From Endozoicomonas euniceicola (GTDB taxonomy: Bacteria; Pseudomonadota; Gammaproteobacteria; Pseudomonadales; Endozoicomonadaceae), in the NCBI RefSeq assembly GCF_025562755.1, contig NZ_CP103300.1, positions 1,439,501 through 1,503,500 of the forward strand: a DNA stretch of 64,000 bases. Reading direction: 5' to 3'. This document shows, piece after piece, positions 54,332 through 62,596 of this stretch. The notes beneath the pieces are model-generated. The model made no database searches and had not been told where the DNA came from. It saw only the letters and a program-made list of their open reading frames with translations. Each line of letters begins with the position of its first letter. The first letter of the stretch is position 1. Made by a program: the position numbers and the translations under genes.

Positions 54332-57300
54332 ATGAAAAAAACGGCTTTGAATTTGATTGTCACCATAGGGCTGCTTGGCCAGCCTGCTTTTGCAACTGCC
54401 CCTGCAGAGGATGAAAAGAGTCAAGACTTTTACATTTTGGATCATCTTAAGACAGGTGTCGCCTGGGGGCTGGTTCCCCTGAGTTCCGAGGTGGCCATTA
54501 ATACACTTCAGTCCTATTTAGAGAGTCATAAACTTTCTTTTCTTCTTAAGTTACTGGCTATTCACAAAAGTAATATAAGACGGGCGTCAAGCCAGCATCT
54601 GACTGATAATATCAGCGCCCTGCTGGAAAGTGTTAGCTATAAAGCTTTATCAGACGATCATGTCAGGCAAAAAACAGACGCTTTGCAAACGGATTTGCGT
54701 TACCGCTCATTGTCTACATTTTCGGTGCTGAGCCTTCATGCCCAAAAGGCCAGAAAGACTTTTTACCGTCTTCTCGATATTATCGATACAGTGTCTTCTT
54801 CTGCAAATCTCGCCATGTCCAGGGGTGATGAAAACAGAGCTGCCGCATTGATGGCACTTAACGCCCTGTCTATGACCTACCTTCACCCGGAGGCCACAGG
54901 CCGGGATGTTCTGGACAGTGTTTATGTCAGTTTCAGCCAAAACATTGACTGGGATAAGCACCCTGACTTCAGAACTCACATAACTCAACACCTTAACGCC
55001 ATGGATCCCTTGATGAAGCACTCGGCGATGATGGGGCTGAGATACTGCAACATGCTGAATGAGTGGAAGGTCAGTAGCGCTGACTGTCTCCAGTATGAAG
55101 CGGCCACAATGGATGAGTTAAAAGGCCTTGCCTCTGCCAGTAACCTTGAGGAAACAGAACTTGTTAAGTCTTTGCTGAAAAACGTTCCGAAAGATCAAAT
55201 CAGGTCAGGTATTTTTGTTTTAGGCGTTACTCTACCGGCCACTTTTCTTTATTTTCTGGGAAAACGACATTTTGCCATTAATGTGATAGCCAAACATTTT
55301 TCCAAAATAGTGGGAGCAGCAACCTCAAAACAAAATATGGAGCGATTTGCTTCCCAATCAAGACGTACCCTTGAAAACTGGGGAGCTATTAATACCGGAT
55401 CAACGATCAACAGGAAATCAGGCAGTGTTGATTACACCAATCAGTATTTCAGCAGCCTGCAAAAAAAAGCGGGAGCGATTCTGGCTGAACAACCCAACTT
55501 TGCCCGGTCCAATAGCCAGAGATCCCTGGAAACATTAGTTATTCATTTTGCAGATGCCTACAGAAACACTGATAACAAGGCCAGCATTTTAGCCTCTGCC
55601 ATGATTCAGAATCACAGAGAGATTGTTGAAATAAACACTGAAGATACTGTAATCAAGGGCGCTTTAATGGCTTACCTGCCTATTAAAGATGAATCAGAGC
55701 TTAACGAGATATATAAACACATCGAAGTTCTTGACCCGCACGGTTTGAAAGACCCGATTTTTTATAAAGGGTATAAAAAGCTCGCTGAAAGCTGGGCAGA
55801 GGTTACTTTGAATGACACACTATCCAGCGTGTTCCACCCACAGACTGTCAATGAACAAACCGACACCTGTCCTGCAGAAGGCTGTCCTCCCGAAAAAACA
55901 GCTCAACCCGAAATTTTTTTTCCATGGTATTACCACTACCTGCCAGGTAAGGAAACTGTAACCAATGCAGCGATACACTTTACTCCCCTTGGATATTCTA
56001 TGGCCATCGCACTGATTGAACCTTACATCATTAATAAATTCAGACCGGAGAAGGGAAAGCGACGAGGCCTGCCAAAACGGGCCTGTTATTATTTCTTTTC
56101 ATCATTAATTGAATTCGGTCTTCTTTCTGTGGGCGAACCTGCCATTGTTCAATTGCAGACCGCAATTAAAAACTGGATAGGCAGCAAAACCGGAATTATT
56201 GACCCTGAAGACAGAGAGATTCAGAACGAACTGACTGGCAAAATCAATGTTATAAACCAAAAGCTCAGTATTGAGGCTCAGACAAGTCGGTCATATAAAA
56301 TGACCATGGAAGCCATGTTGGTAAAATCCCTGTCACTGGCAAGTGCGCTTTTAATCAATGAGGAAAAAAGTTACACAGACTCAGCCAGAGTGGTTGCCTA
56401 CGCGGCTTATCTCATCCGATATTATCATCCGGAATTTGAAACAGACAGCACAGTTATAACAGCTCTGGCCAATGCACGTCTGGGCAGTGGCCTTAACCTG
56501 TTACAACAAAACAGTCTGATGCCACTTTACGCAAAGCAGGTTTTGCTGCACCTGGCCGAGCTGGATTCAAACTATGCAGATGAGGCCATCAAGACTAATT
56601 ATCTGAACATACTGAATAACTGGGGCATTGAGTGTAATCAGGATGATGCCCGGAATGCTCAGGATGTTCTGGATTCCTGGGCGGTTTATGGGGACTACGC
56701 GCTGGGAGCAACAGGCTTTATAGTGCAATCCGTTGTTAAGGCTTTTTTCCATAAGTGGGGAGTAGTTCCCCGGTCAATAGCAAACTTTCTGGCTAATACT
56801 TTTGAATTCGGCACCACGGATTCTCTCAGAAAAAAGATTTACGCTTATTCTCGCCAGGCCATGTTGAATGTAGCGACATCCTATAGCCCGGATGAAAAAA
56901 AGTCGGCAGATTATGCCAATAAGGAATTAACAAAATCCTTCCGACGCCAAAAATTCTATTTTACCAAACCGGAGCTGGATGCTCGTACCCAGCTGGTACA
57001 AATTATAACGTCTGTTATTCATTGTTTTTCAGAAGCCTTTTTTTTAATGGTTGCCAACAATACGGACAAAGCAACTGACCTGATAGCGTCAGGATTGTCA
57101 CGAGCCATTTTATACGCTCCTGATTTACCCGGCGATGACGTCCACCTGAAAAAAGCCTTGCAAACCCTGACAGCCCGGTATCGAGATGAGCTGAATGGCT
57201 TGAACGAAGAAATACTCAGAAAAACCAGTGAACAATTAAAAACTAAAGTTCCTGAAGAGAGTGATATCTATTCCTCCGGAATGGCTAAGGCACAACTGAT

Positions 57301-57334
57301 GCAACAAGCCTGGTCAAACGTTGTGGAAGATTGA
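54332..57334 (+). CDS. secreted protein of four roughly 250-residue repeats
   Basis: The protein has 1000 residues. A signal peptide (KKTALNLIVTIGLLGQPAFA) leads. I recognise no known domain. Four similar units are visible by eye. Each has a hydrophobic amphipathic segment near residues 41 (TGVAWGLVPLSSEVAI), 293 (IFVLGVTLPATFLYFLG), 549 (TPLGYSMAIALIEPYI) and 788 (DYALGATGFIVQSVV). Each is followed about 140 residues later by a helix pair ending in a YxxP-type motif (YLHPEA 183, YLPIKD 447, YYHPEF 696, YAPDLP 928). The whole protein is helical. The ATG at 54332 gives the signal peptide; no ribosome binding site is clear. It is divergent from the NTT gene. Confidence 0.7.
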   Translation: MKKTALNLIVTIGLLGQPAFATAPAEDEKSQDFYILDHLKTGVAWGLVPLSSEVAINTLQSYLESHKLSFLLKLLAIHKSNIRRASSQHLTDNISALLESVSYKALSDDHVRQKTDALQTDLRYRSLSTFSVLSLHAQKARKTFYRLLDIIDTVSSSANLAMSRGDENRAAALMALNALSMTYLHPEATGRDVLDSVYVSFSQNIDWDKHPDFRTHITQHLNAMDPLMKHSAMMGLRYCNMLNEWKVSSADCLQYEAATMDELKGLASASNLEETELVKSLLKNVPKDQIRSGIFVLGVTLPATFLYFLGKRHFAINVIAKHFSKIVGAATSKQNMERFASQSRRTLENWGAINTGSTINRKSGSVDYTNQYFSSLQKKAGAILAEQPNFARSNSQRSLETLVIHFADAYRNTDNKASILASAMIQNHREIVEINTEDTVIKGALMAYLPIKDESELNEIYKHIEVLDPHGLKDPIFYKGYKKLAESWAEVTLNDTLSSVFHPQTVNEQTDTCPAEGCPPEKTAQPEIFFPWYYHYLPGKETVTNAAIHFTPLGYSMAIALIEPYIINKFRPEKGKRRGLPKRACYYFFSSLIEFGLLSVGEPAIVQLQTAIKNWIGSKTGIIDPEDREIQNELTGKINVINQKLSIEAQTSRSYKMTMEAMLVKSLSLASALLINEEKSYTDSARVVAYAAYLIRYYHPEFETDSTVITALANARLGSGLNLLQQNSLMPLYAKQVLLHLAELDSNYADEAIKTNYLNILNNWGIECNQDDARNAQDVLDSWAVYGDYALGATGFIVQSVVKAFFHKWGVVPRSIANFLANTFEFGTTDSLRKKIYAYSRQAMLNVATSYSPDEKKSADYANKELTKSFRRQKFYFTKPELDARTQLVQIITSVIHCFSEAFFLMVANNTDKATDLIASGLSRAILYAPDLPGDDVHLKKALQTLTARYRDELNGLNEEILRKTSEQLKTKVPEESDIYSSGMAKAQLMQQAWSNVVED

Positions 57335-57335
57335 C

Positions 57336-57385
57336 ATCCTCACCCACCTGATTCCGGCGGGTGATTCCTGGTGCAGTCACCCGCC
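57336..57385 (+). terminator. hairpin after the four-repeat gene
   Basis: GGCGGGTGA pairs perfectly with TCACCCGCC across 12 bases (57356-57385) and would terminate the preceding gene, though the T-run is poor. The stretch CCTCACCC...GGGTGA...GCAGTCAC also resembles the right end of the IS605 element at 27529, so this may be another right-end scar. Confidence 0.5.
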
Positions 57386-57510
57386 TCCTTCAGAAAAACG
57401 AAATAAAACTCACTCCCTTCCCAAATACACCCACTGATGATGTAAACTCTCTAAGAAATAATACTTAATAACCATCGAAAAAAGATAACAAGTTTCCGGG
57501 AGAGAAGCCC

Positions 57511-58725
57511 ATGACCGAGTATTCTGTCAACAGAGCAACTTTTGACGAAGTAATGGTGCCGAATTATGCACCTCAAAAAGTTGTTCCCGTCCGTGGTAAA
57601 GGGTCGCGCATCTGGGATCAGGAAGGCAGAGAGTACATTGACTTCGCTGGCGGCATTGCCGTCAACGCCCTGGGACACTGTCACCCAAAGCTGGTAAAGG
57701 TTCTGAAAGATCAGTCGGACAAACTCTGGCACCTCAGTAACGTTTACACCAACGAACCTGCACTCACTCTGGCCAAAGCGCTTACGGAAGTCTGTTTTGC
57801 CGAAAAAGTCTTTTTCTGCAATTCAGGTACCGAAGCCAATGAAGCTGCTTTCAAGCTGGCACGAAAGTATGCTTACGACCACGCAGGACCAGAAAAACAC
57901 GAAATTATTTCCTTTAACAATGCTTTTCATGGCCGCAGCCTGTTTGCGATCACTGTGGGTGGGCAACCTAAATACTGTGAAGGCTATGCCCCGGTACCAG
58001 AAGGAGTCACCCACCTGCCATTTAACGACGTTGACGCTTTAAAAGCGGCGGTTTCAGACAAAACCTGTGCTGTTGTTCTTGAGCCCATCCAGGGCGAAGG
58101 TGGTGTCAGGCCTGCCACACCAGAGTTCCTGCAAGCGGCCAGAGAGCTCTGCGATCAGCACAACGCCCTGCTGGTGTTTGATGAAGTGCAGACCGGCGTA
58201 GGCCGTACCGGTGAATTTTATGCTTACATGAGCACGGGTGTAGTACCCGATATTCTCACCACCGCAAAGGCGCTCGGCGGTGGCTTTCCCGTCGGTGCCA
58301 TGCTGACCACCAGCAAAGTCGCCAACAGCTTTGGCTTCGGCTCTCACGGCAGTACCTATGGCGGTAATGCCCTGGCCTGCTCAGTGGCTCTGGCAGCCAT
58401 CACGCTGATTAACGAGGATCAGTTACTGGCCAATGTATCTGCCAAACATCAGCTGTTTCGCCGGGAGCTGGAAAGCATTAACGACAAGTTTGGTGTATTC
58501 ACTGAAATCCGTGGCAAAGGGCTGCTCATTGGTGCCGAGCTGGTACCGGAGTGGCATGGCAAAGCCAAAGAGTTTCTGGCCGCCGCTGCGGAAGAAGGGT
58601 TAATGCTGCTGGTTGCTGGCCCGAATGTTCTGCGGCTGGCACCGTCACTGATTATTCCTGATGATGATATACGTCAGGGGATGGATGCCCTGAGAAGGGC
58701 GGTTGCGAAAGTAGTGAAAGGTTAA
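57511..58725 (+). CDS. argD/astC: acetylornithine/succinylornithine aminotransferase
   Basis: The protein has 404 residues and is a class-III PLP aminotransferase. Motifs include GGIAVNALGHCHP, FFCNSGTEANEAAFKLARKY, EPIQGEGGV, LLVFDEVQTGVGRTG and the lysine motif TTAKALGGGFPVGA. It acts in arginine synthesis (ArgD) or in arginine catabolism (AstC); the sequence alone does not separate them. GGGAGAG precedes the ATG. It has no arginine-pathway neighbours in the window. The stop codon TAA (58723-58725) is also the left target duplication of hairpin element E, so the element inserted exactly at the end of the gene without changing the protein. Confidence 0.93.
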   Translation: MTEYSVNRATFDEVMVPNYAPQKVVPVRGKGSRIWDQEGREYIDFAGGIAVNALGHCHPKLVKVLKDQSDKLWHLSNVYTNEPALTLAKALTEVCFAEKVFFCNSGTEANEAAFKLARKYAYDHAGPEKHEIISFNNAFHGRSLFAITVGGQPKYCEGYAPVPEGVTHLPFNDVDALKAAVSDKTCAVVLEPIQGEGGVRPATPEFLQAARELCDQHNALLVFDEVQTGVGRTGEFYAYMSTGVVPDILTTAKALGGGFPVGAMLTTSKVANSFGFGSHGSTYGGNALACSVALAAITLINEDQLLANVSAKHQLFRRELESINDKFGVFTEIRGKGLLIGAELVPEWHGKAKEFLAAAAEEGLMLLVAGPNVLRLAPSLIIPDDDIRQGMDALRRAVAKVVKG

Positions 58726-58840
58726 GGGAAGCAGCAGAACATAATATACCGCTGTTGGCTTTTGGCGGTTGGCTGTATGAGCAGCTAATAGCCAAAAGCC
58801 AACAGCCAAAAGCCCGGTAAGTTATTGAATGCTGCGCCCC
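58726..58840. mobile_element. heptamer hairpin element, copy E, at the argD/astC stop
   Basis: The 115-base element starts GGGAAGCAGCAGAACATAAT and ends GTTATTGAATGCTGCGCCCC, in the same orientation as copy C and nearly identical to it at both ends. TAA flanks it on both sides (58723-58725 and 58841-58843). The core carries TTGGCTT/TTGGCGG/TTGGCTG units and their inverse. It can act as a strong transcriptional terminator-like hairpin for argD/astC. Confidence 0.85.
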
Positions 58841-58843
58841 TAA

Positions 58844-59462
58844 AGAGGCGTCATTAACAAAGACAATATTCATTCAGGGCGTGGCAGGATGCGACGCCTA
58901 TTCTCACCAACAGCCTTCTATCGAACCCACCGAGCAGCCTTCCCTCCCCCGGAATCAATCTTCATGTCTGACAGGCTCCTGATGCTGGCAAATAGTGAAG
59001 CCGTTCTGGGCACTGCTATATTTAACGAACCTTGCGAAATTCTCCATCCATAGCCTCTCATTGGGAGCGGCGCGACCTCTGAAGGTTCGGATGGAGATGG
59101 ATAGCGAGGCTTGCGTAGAGCAAGCCCATGTACTAACTTCAGTGCACTGCGAAACCCTGCGTAATGGGCTTGGTGGCTGAGACAACAGCCTACACGACAG
59201 ACAGATAAGCCTCTGGAAAAATACTCAAGCGTCACCGTTGCTGGACTAACTACGAGAAACAAATCAGGAAAACACAACCGTTTTCTGGCTTCTACCGCCG
59301 ATGCGCTGGGACACAGCGTATGTGTAAAGAGTTCCCCTGTCGTGGTTCGGCAACCTGTACGACAGCGAGAGGCTATGTTATTTGAAATAGTGGGTCGCAC
59401 GTAATTCCCGATTAGAAGCCCCCACTAGAATCGGCTTGCCGATTTAGTGGAGGGAGTGTGTC
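58844..59462 (+). mobile_element. IS200/IS605 tnpB remnant and right end
   Basis: No gene is convincing in this 619-base stretch, although open frames cross it. The right edge, GATTAGAAGCCCCCACTAG ... CTAAATCGG-type hairpin ... GTGTCAC ending at 59462, has the same plan as the right end of the intact IS605 element (GAAGCC, hairpin, GTCAC). Just upstream a frame reading QTDKPLEKYSSVTVAGLT and later ADALGHSVCVKSS ends 13 codons or so before the hairpin, as a variable TnpB C-terminal tail would. I take this as decayed tnpB debris. The left edge is undefined. Confidence 0.4.
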
Positions 59463-59502
59463 ACCGAGTCCTGAAGCTGACCTGAAAAAAGAGGATTCGA
59501 AA

Positions 59503-60465
59503 ATGCTTCTAGCCCTGAAGAGCTGCATTACCTCATTAGTTTGCCAGGCTGTCTGGTGCTATGCCGACCCTTGTTGGCAAGCACAGACAAAAGAACCCCC
59601 TAACGGCAGAATTTGTGTGGTATTCGAAGATCGCTCCGCTATCGGCGAAGACGACATCATTCACTATGGTCGTACAGCTCTGGACTACGAAACTTTGGAT
59701 AAAGAGCAGTTTGGTCACTTTTGTGCTTACGAAGTTAATCGTGCTATTGCCCGGGCAACAACGTATTCCTGGCTGAAGGGCTCTGAAGAAGAAATAAAGG
59801 CAAAACTGGAACATGTTCCATTGTATGTCAACAAGGCTACCAGTGTGGATCCGTCGAAAAAGTGGGTATTCGACTCAAAAGACTTTGCCCGATTATTTGA
59901 CTTTTGCTGGAAAGATGATGAGCCGCCCCAGCTGCGCTCCAATCGAAAGACTCGCTCCAGTGACGTCCGGCTCTGTGTAAAGCCGGACGATAAAGTCCCC
60001 GCTTTAAATTTTGGTAAATTCAGTAACAATGACAATGGCAAGTGTGAGGTATTTGATGCAACTATCAGCTCTAAGCAGCCTCCCATGACATTTGCCGAGT
60101 GGAAAGCCAAGGCAAAGCATAGCCCTGTTGCTACTTACGCTGGCGTAGGCTGGGCAATTCGCGACGGGCAGTCTTTTGCATCCCACACCGCTTACGGTCC
60201 CGAGTTTGTGCCTGAATACTGTGTGGTAGAAGCTTTTATCAGAGGGCATCGTTATTGCTCGATTGACACAAAGGGTTTTTATCAGACAGGCAACGAAATA
60301 GATTATAACGATCAGTACCGTGGCAGGAATAGAGCTTACTCTCTGAATTATGATCAAGATCAAACCTGCACTGAAGTTAACAGTGAGGAGATACCAGAAC
60401 CCTCAGCACCGGATTATCCGGATGAACAGGAACATTCCGCCCATCATCAACCAGACCCTGAGTAA
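59503..60465 (+). CDS. secreted hypothetical protein
   Basis: The protein has 320 residues. Residues 1-21 (MLLALKSCITSLVCQAVWCY then A) read as a signal peptide; the mature part has eight or so cysteines and many aromatic residues. No family recognised. AAAGAGGA lies 7 bases before the ATG at 59503, so the in-frame GTG at 59458, which lies inside the IS right end, is not needed. From about residue 300 the sequence (PSAPDYPDEQEHSAHHQPDPE region) is encoded antisense to a duplicated apbE 3' fragment starting at 60399, so the C-terminus was replaced or extended when that fragment arrived. Confidence 0.65.
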   Translation: MLLALKSCITSLVCQAVWCYADPCWQAQTKEPPNGRICVVFEDRSAIGEDDIIHYGRTALDYETLDKEQFGHFCAYEVNRAIARATTYSWLKGSEEEIKAKLEHVPLYVNKATSVDPSKKWVFDSKDFARLFDFCWKDDEPPQLRSNRKTRSSDVRLCVKPDDKVPALNFGKFSNNDNGKCEVFDATISSKQPPMTFAEWKAKAKHSPVATYAGVGWAIRDGQSFASHTAYGPEFVPEYCVVEAFIRGHRYCSIDTKGFYQTGNEIDYNDQYRGRNRAYSLNYDQDQTCTEVNSEEIPEPSAPDYPDEQEHSAHHQPDPE

Positions 60466-60647
60466 CATGGGTTTCACCCTGTTTTGAAATGACCACCGCC
60501 TCAATGCCTGCCTGTTGATTCAGACAGTCAACCGCATCACTGACAGAGGGTAAAAAGCCAGCGGTACTCCAGATATCACTCGCAACTGAATCTCTGGAAA
60601 TAATGGTAACGCTGGCTATATCGGTGGCAACTGACATTCCCGTCCGG
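60399..60647 (-). pseudogene. duplicated 3' fragment of apbE
   Basis: These 249 bases match 61535-61783, the last quarter of the intact apbE, with substitutions but no length change. On the minus strand they still encode TDIASVTIISRDSVASDIWS and the following apbE C-terminal text. The fragment has no start and no catalytic DLGAVAKG part, so it is not functional. Together with the intact gene it forms a direct repeat that brackets the RING-like gene. Confidence 0.88.
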
Positions 60648-60849
60648 CTACAGAAAGATATGATAAACCATAGTGCATTAAAAAGATGGTAAAACCACCG
60701 AATTAGAACGACATTTGTCGTTAAGCTGGTGCTGTTTTCATGCTGCTCTAAAGTACCATTTTTTCCATAAGCCTTGATAAACCTGAAAAGTCATAATTTT
60801 AGATTAGAATTTACAGAAAAAGTCGGCCTTAACGTAGGAGTGCTGATTT

Positions 60850-61512
60850 ATGAGTGATGATATATGTATAATTTGTCATGGACACTTTGAGGTCGAGGTC
60901 AAACCAAGTTTATTATCTCATGACAAAATCGCTCTTCCCTGCTTTGAGAGCCATGTTTATGGGAGACCCTGTATAATTGCCTGGTTTGATAATGGACACT
61001 TATTTTGCCCGTACTGCAGAAAAAAAGTACCCAAAGAGTTCGCCGAAAGTATAGACAATAGAACCTTTCTCGAGAAAATGACTAACACAGCCACCCAAAC
61101 AGGTGTTGCTCTCTTGAATGGCGCAAAGATAGCCATGCGTACAATAGCTTCAGCCAGTAAAACTAAGACCGCTATGTGCATGCTAGGCGCGGGAGTGGCG
61201 AATTATTACTATAATCCCGACCCTTTTACAGTCTATAAGACTCTTGGTGCATTTGTAGGGGGTGCAGCAGGAGGTACCGTTTTAGGGTCAACAATAGCCA
61301 GTATGGGCCCTTTGCCCGTTATCAGGGTTGTTCCAGACCTTGAAGCTATGTCCAGGCTAGCAGAGCTAACTGCTACTATCGGGGCGTTCTTTGATGCAAA
61401 AATACAAAGACCCGACAACTCTGTGGCCTTTCTTGGTTTATCAAAAACGACTGCTATTGGTATTTATGGTGTTAGTATTGGTTTAAAAATTGCCAATCAG
61501 TTGGGGAGATAG
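60850..61512 (+). CDS. RING-like protein with hydrophobic C-terminal hairpins
   Basis: The protein has 220 residues. The N-terminus is a RING-like finger: CIICHGHF, LPCFESHVYGRPCIIAWF and FCPYCRKKV. One expected ligand (the second His/Cys of the central C-x-H-x2-H/C set) reads glycine, so the domain may be atypical. After residue 90 there are glycine- and alanine-rich hydrophobic segments (LGAFVGGAAGGTVLGSTIAS and others) that could insert in a membrane. TAGGAG lies 9 bases before the ATG. Unrelated in sequence to the four-copy RING family. A membrane-anchored ubiquitin-ligase-like effector is a possibility. The gene lies between an apbE fragment and the intact apbE. Confidence 0.7.
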   Translation: MSDDICIICHGHFEVEVKPSLLSHDKIALPCFESHVYGRPCIIAWFDNGHLFCPYCRKKVPKEFAESIDNRTFLEKMTNTATQTGVALLNGAKIAMRTIASASKTKTAMCMLGAGVANYYYNPDPFTVYKTLGAFVGGAAGGTVLGSTIASMGPLPVIRVVPDLEAMSRLAELTATIGAFFDAKIQRPDNSVAFLGLSKTTAIGIYGVSIGLKIANQLGR

Positions 61513-61515
61513 TAG

Positions 61516-62499
61516 TCACCCGCAATTGCCCCTGCCCCTCAGCACCGGCTTCTCCGGACGAACAAAGACATTCCGCCCATCATCAACCAGGCCCTGAGTG
61601 ACATGGGTTTCACCCTGTTTTGAAATGACCACCGCCTCAATGTCTGTCTGTTGATTCAGACAGGCAACCGCGTCACTGACAGAGGGTAAAAAGCCAGCGG
61701 TACTCCAGATATCACCCGCAACTGAATCTCTGGAAATAATGGTAACGCTCGCTATATCGGTGACGACCGGCATTCCCGTCCGGGTATTCAGCAGGTGATG
61801 ATAACGTTGCCCGTTGGCATAAAAAAATCGTTCATTGATCCCGGAGGTGACCATCGAGGCATCATTCAGCGCTACAACACGAGAGATTACGCCCCGGTCT
61901 GACAGCGGGTTTTGAATACCCACATTCCATGCCTGACTGGCATTATCCGGTGAATGACCAATAGTCAGGACATTCCCCCCCAGGTTAATAAAGCCGTGTT
62001 GAACACCCGCCCTTACCAGTTGCCTTTTTATCTGATCCGCAAAGTAACCTTTTGCCACCGCACCCAAATCGATCTCCATATCCGGCAGACCCAGGTAAAC
62101 CGACTGCTCCTGTTCGTTCAGGATAATATTTTGAGGATCAGCCAGGGGGAGTTTCGCTGATATTTCTTCACGCCCCGGTACTCTTGCTTCTTTAAAACCG
62201 ATACGCCAGGTTTTGACCAGTGGCCCAATGGCAATATTAAAGACATTGTTTGTGTCTACACTCATCGCCCGTGCTGTTTTTATCAGTTGAAACAAATCCG
62301 GCTGAACAACCACAGGCTTGACCCCGGCGTTTTTGTTTACCCTCATCAGTTCAGAATCGGGCTGATTCACGGTAAATCGCTGTGCGTAGTGAGAGAGCCG
62401 GAGATAAGCCTCCTTAATTAACTGCTCGCCCTCTGGATGATAAAGCACCAGGTCAATGAATGTCCCCATCATCTGGAACCGGGTTTGATAGCGTTTCAT
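61516..62499 (-). CDS. apbE: FAD:protein FMN transferase
   Basis: ApbE attaches FMN covalently to a threonine or serine of target flavoproteins, using FAD. The 327 residues carry MGTFIDLVLYH, the metal/FAD motif IDLGAVAKGYFAD, FINLGGNVLTIG and RYHHLLNTRTGMPV. No signal peptide or lipobox is seen, so this form is probably cytoplasmic. It lies 97 bases downstream of the fumarate-reductase-type flavoprotein gene; such flavoproteins often have an N-terminal FMN-binding domain that ApbE modifies, which makes its neighbour the likely substrate. A hairpin lies between them. Its 3' end is duplicated at 60399-60647. Confidence 0.92.
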   Translation of the reverse strand: MKRYQTRFQMMGTFIDLVLYHPEGEQLIKEAYLRLSHYAQRFTVNQPDSELMRVNKNAGVKPVVVQPDLFQLIKTARAMSVDTNNVFNIAIGPLVKTWRIGFKEARVPGREEISAKLPLADPQNIILNEQEQSVYLGLPDMEIDLGAVAKGYFADQIKRQLVRAGVQHGFINLGGNVLTIGHSPDNASQAWNVGIQNPLSDRGVISRVVALNDASMVTSGINERFFYANGQRYHHLLNTRTGMPVVTDIASVTIISRDSVAGDIWSTAGFLPSVSDAVACLNQQTDIEAVVISKQGETHVTQGLVDDGRNVFVRPEKPVLRGRGNCG

Positions 62500-62551
62500 T
62501 GTCGTTTGTATATCAGGGTAGGATTAAGCTGAAATCGTCGGTAGAGTTTGT

Positions 62552-62581
62552 CAGTTCCTCCCCTGCTGAGGAGAGGAACTG
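62552..62581 (-). terminator. hairpin between flavoprotein gene and apbE
   Basis: CAGTTCCTC and GAGGAACTG form a 9-base stem across 12 bases. There is no clear T-run on the minus strand, so it may reduce read-through or stabilise the upstream mRNA more than stop transcription fully. Confidence 0.45.
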
Positions 62582-62596
62582 AGGAGGGTCAAACAA

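Noticed and set aside
58918..59400. Minus-strand frame of 160 residues upstream of the secreted-protein gene
   Set aside because: It crosses IS605 debris. No ribosome binding site or domain is visible, and plus-strand reading gives TnpB-tail-like text instead.
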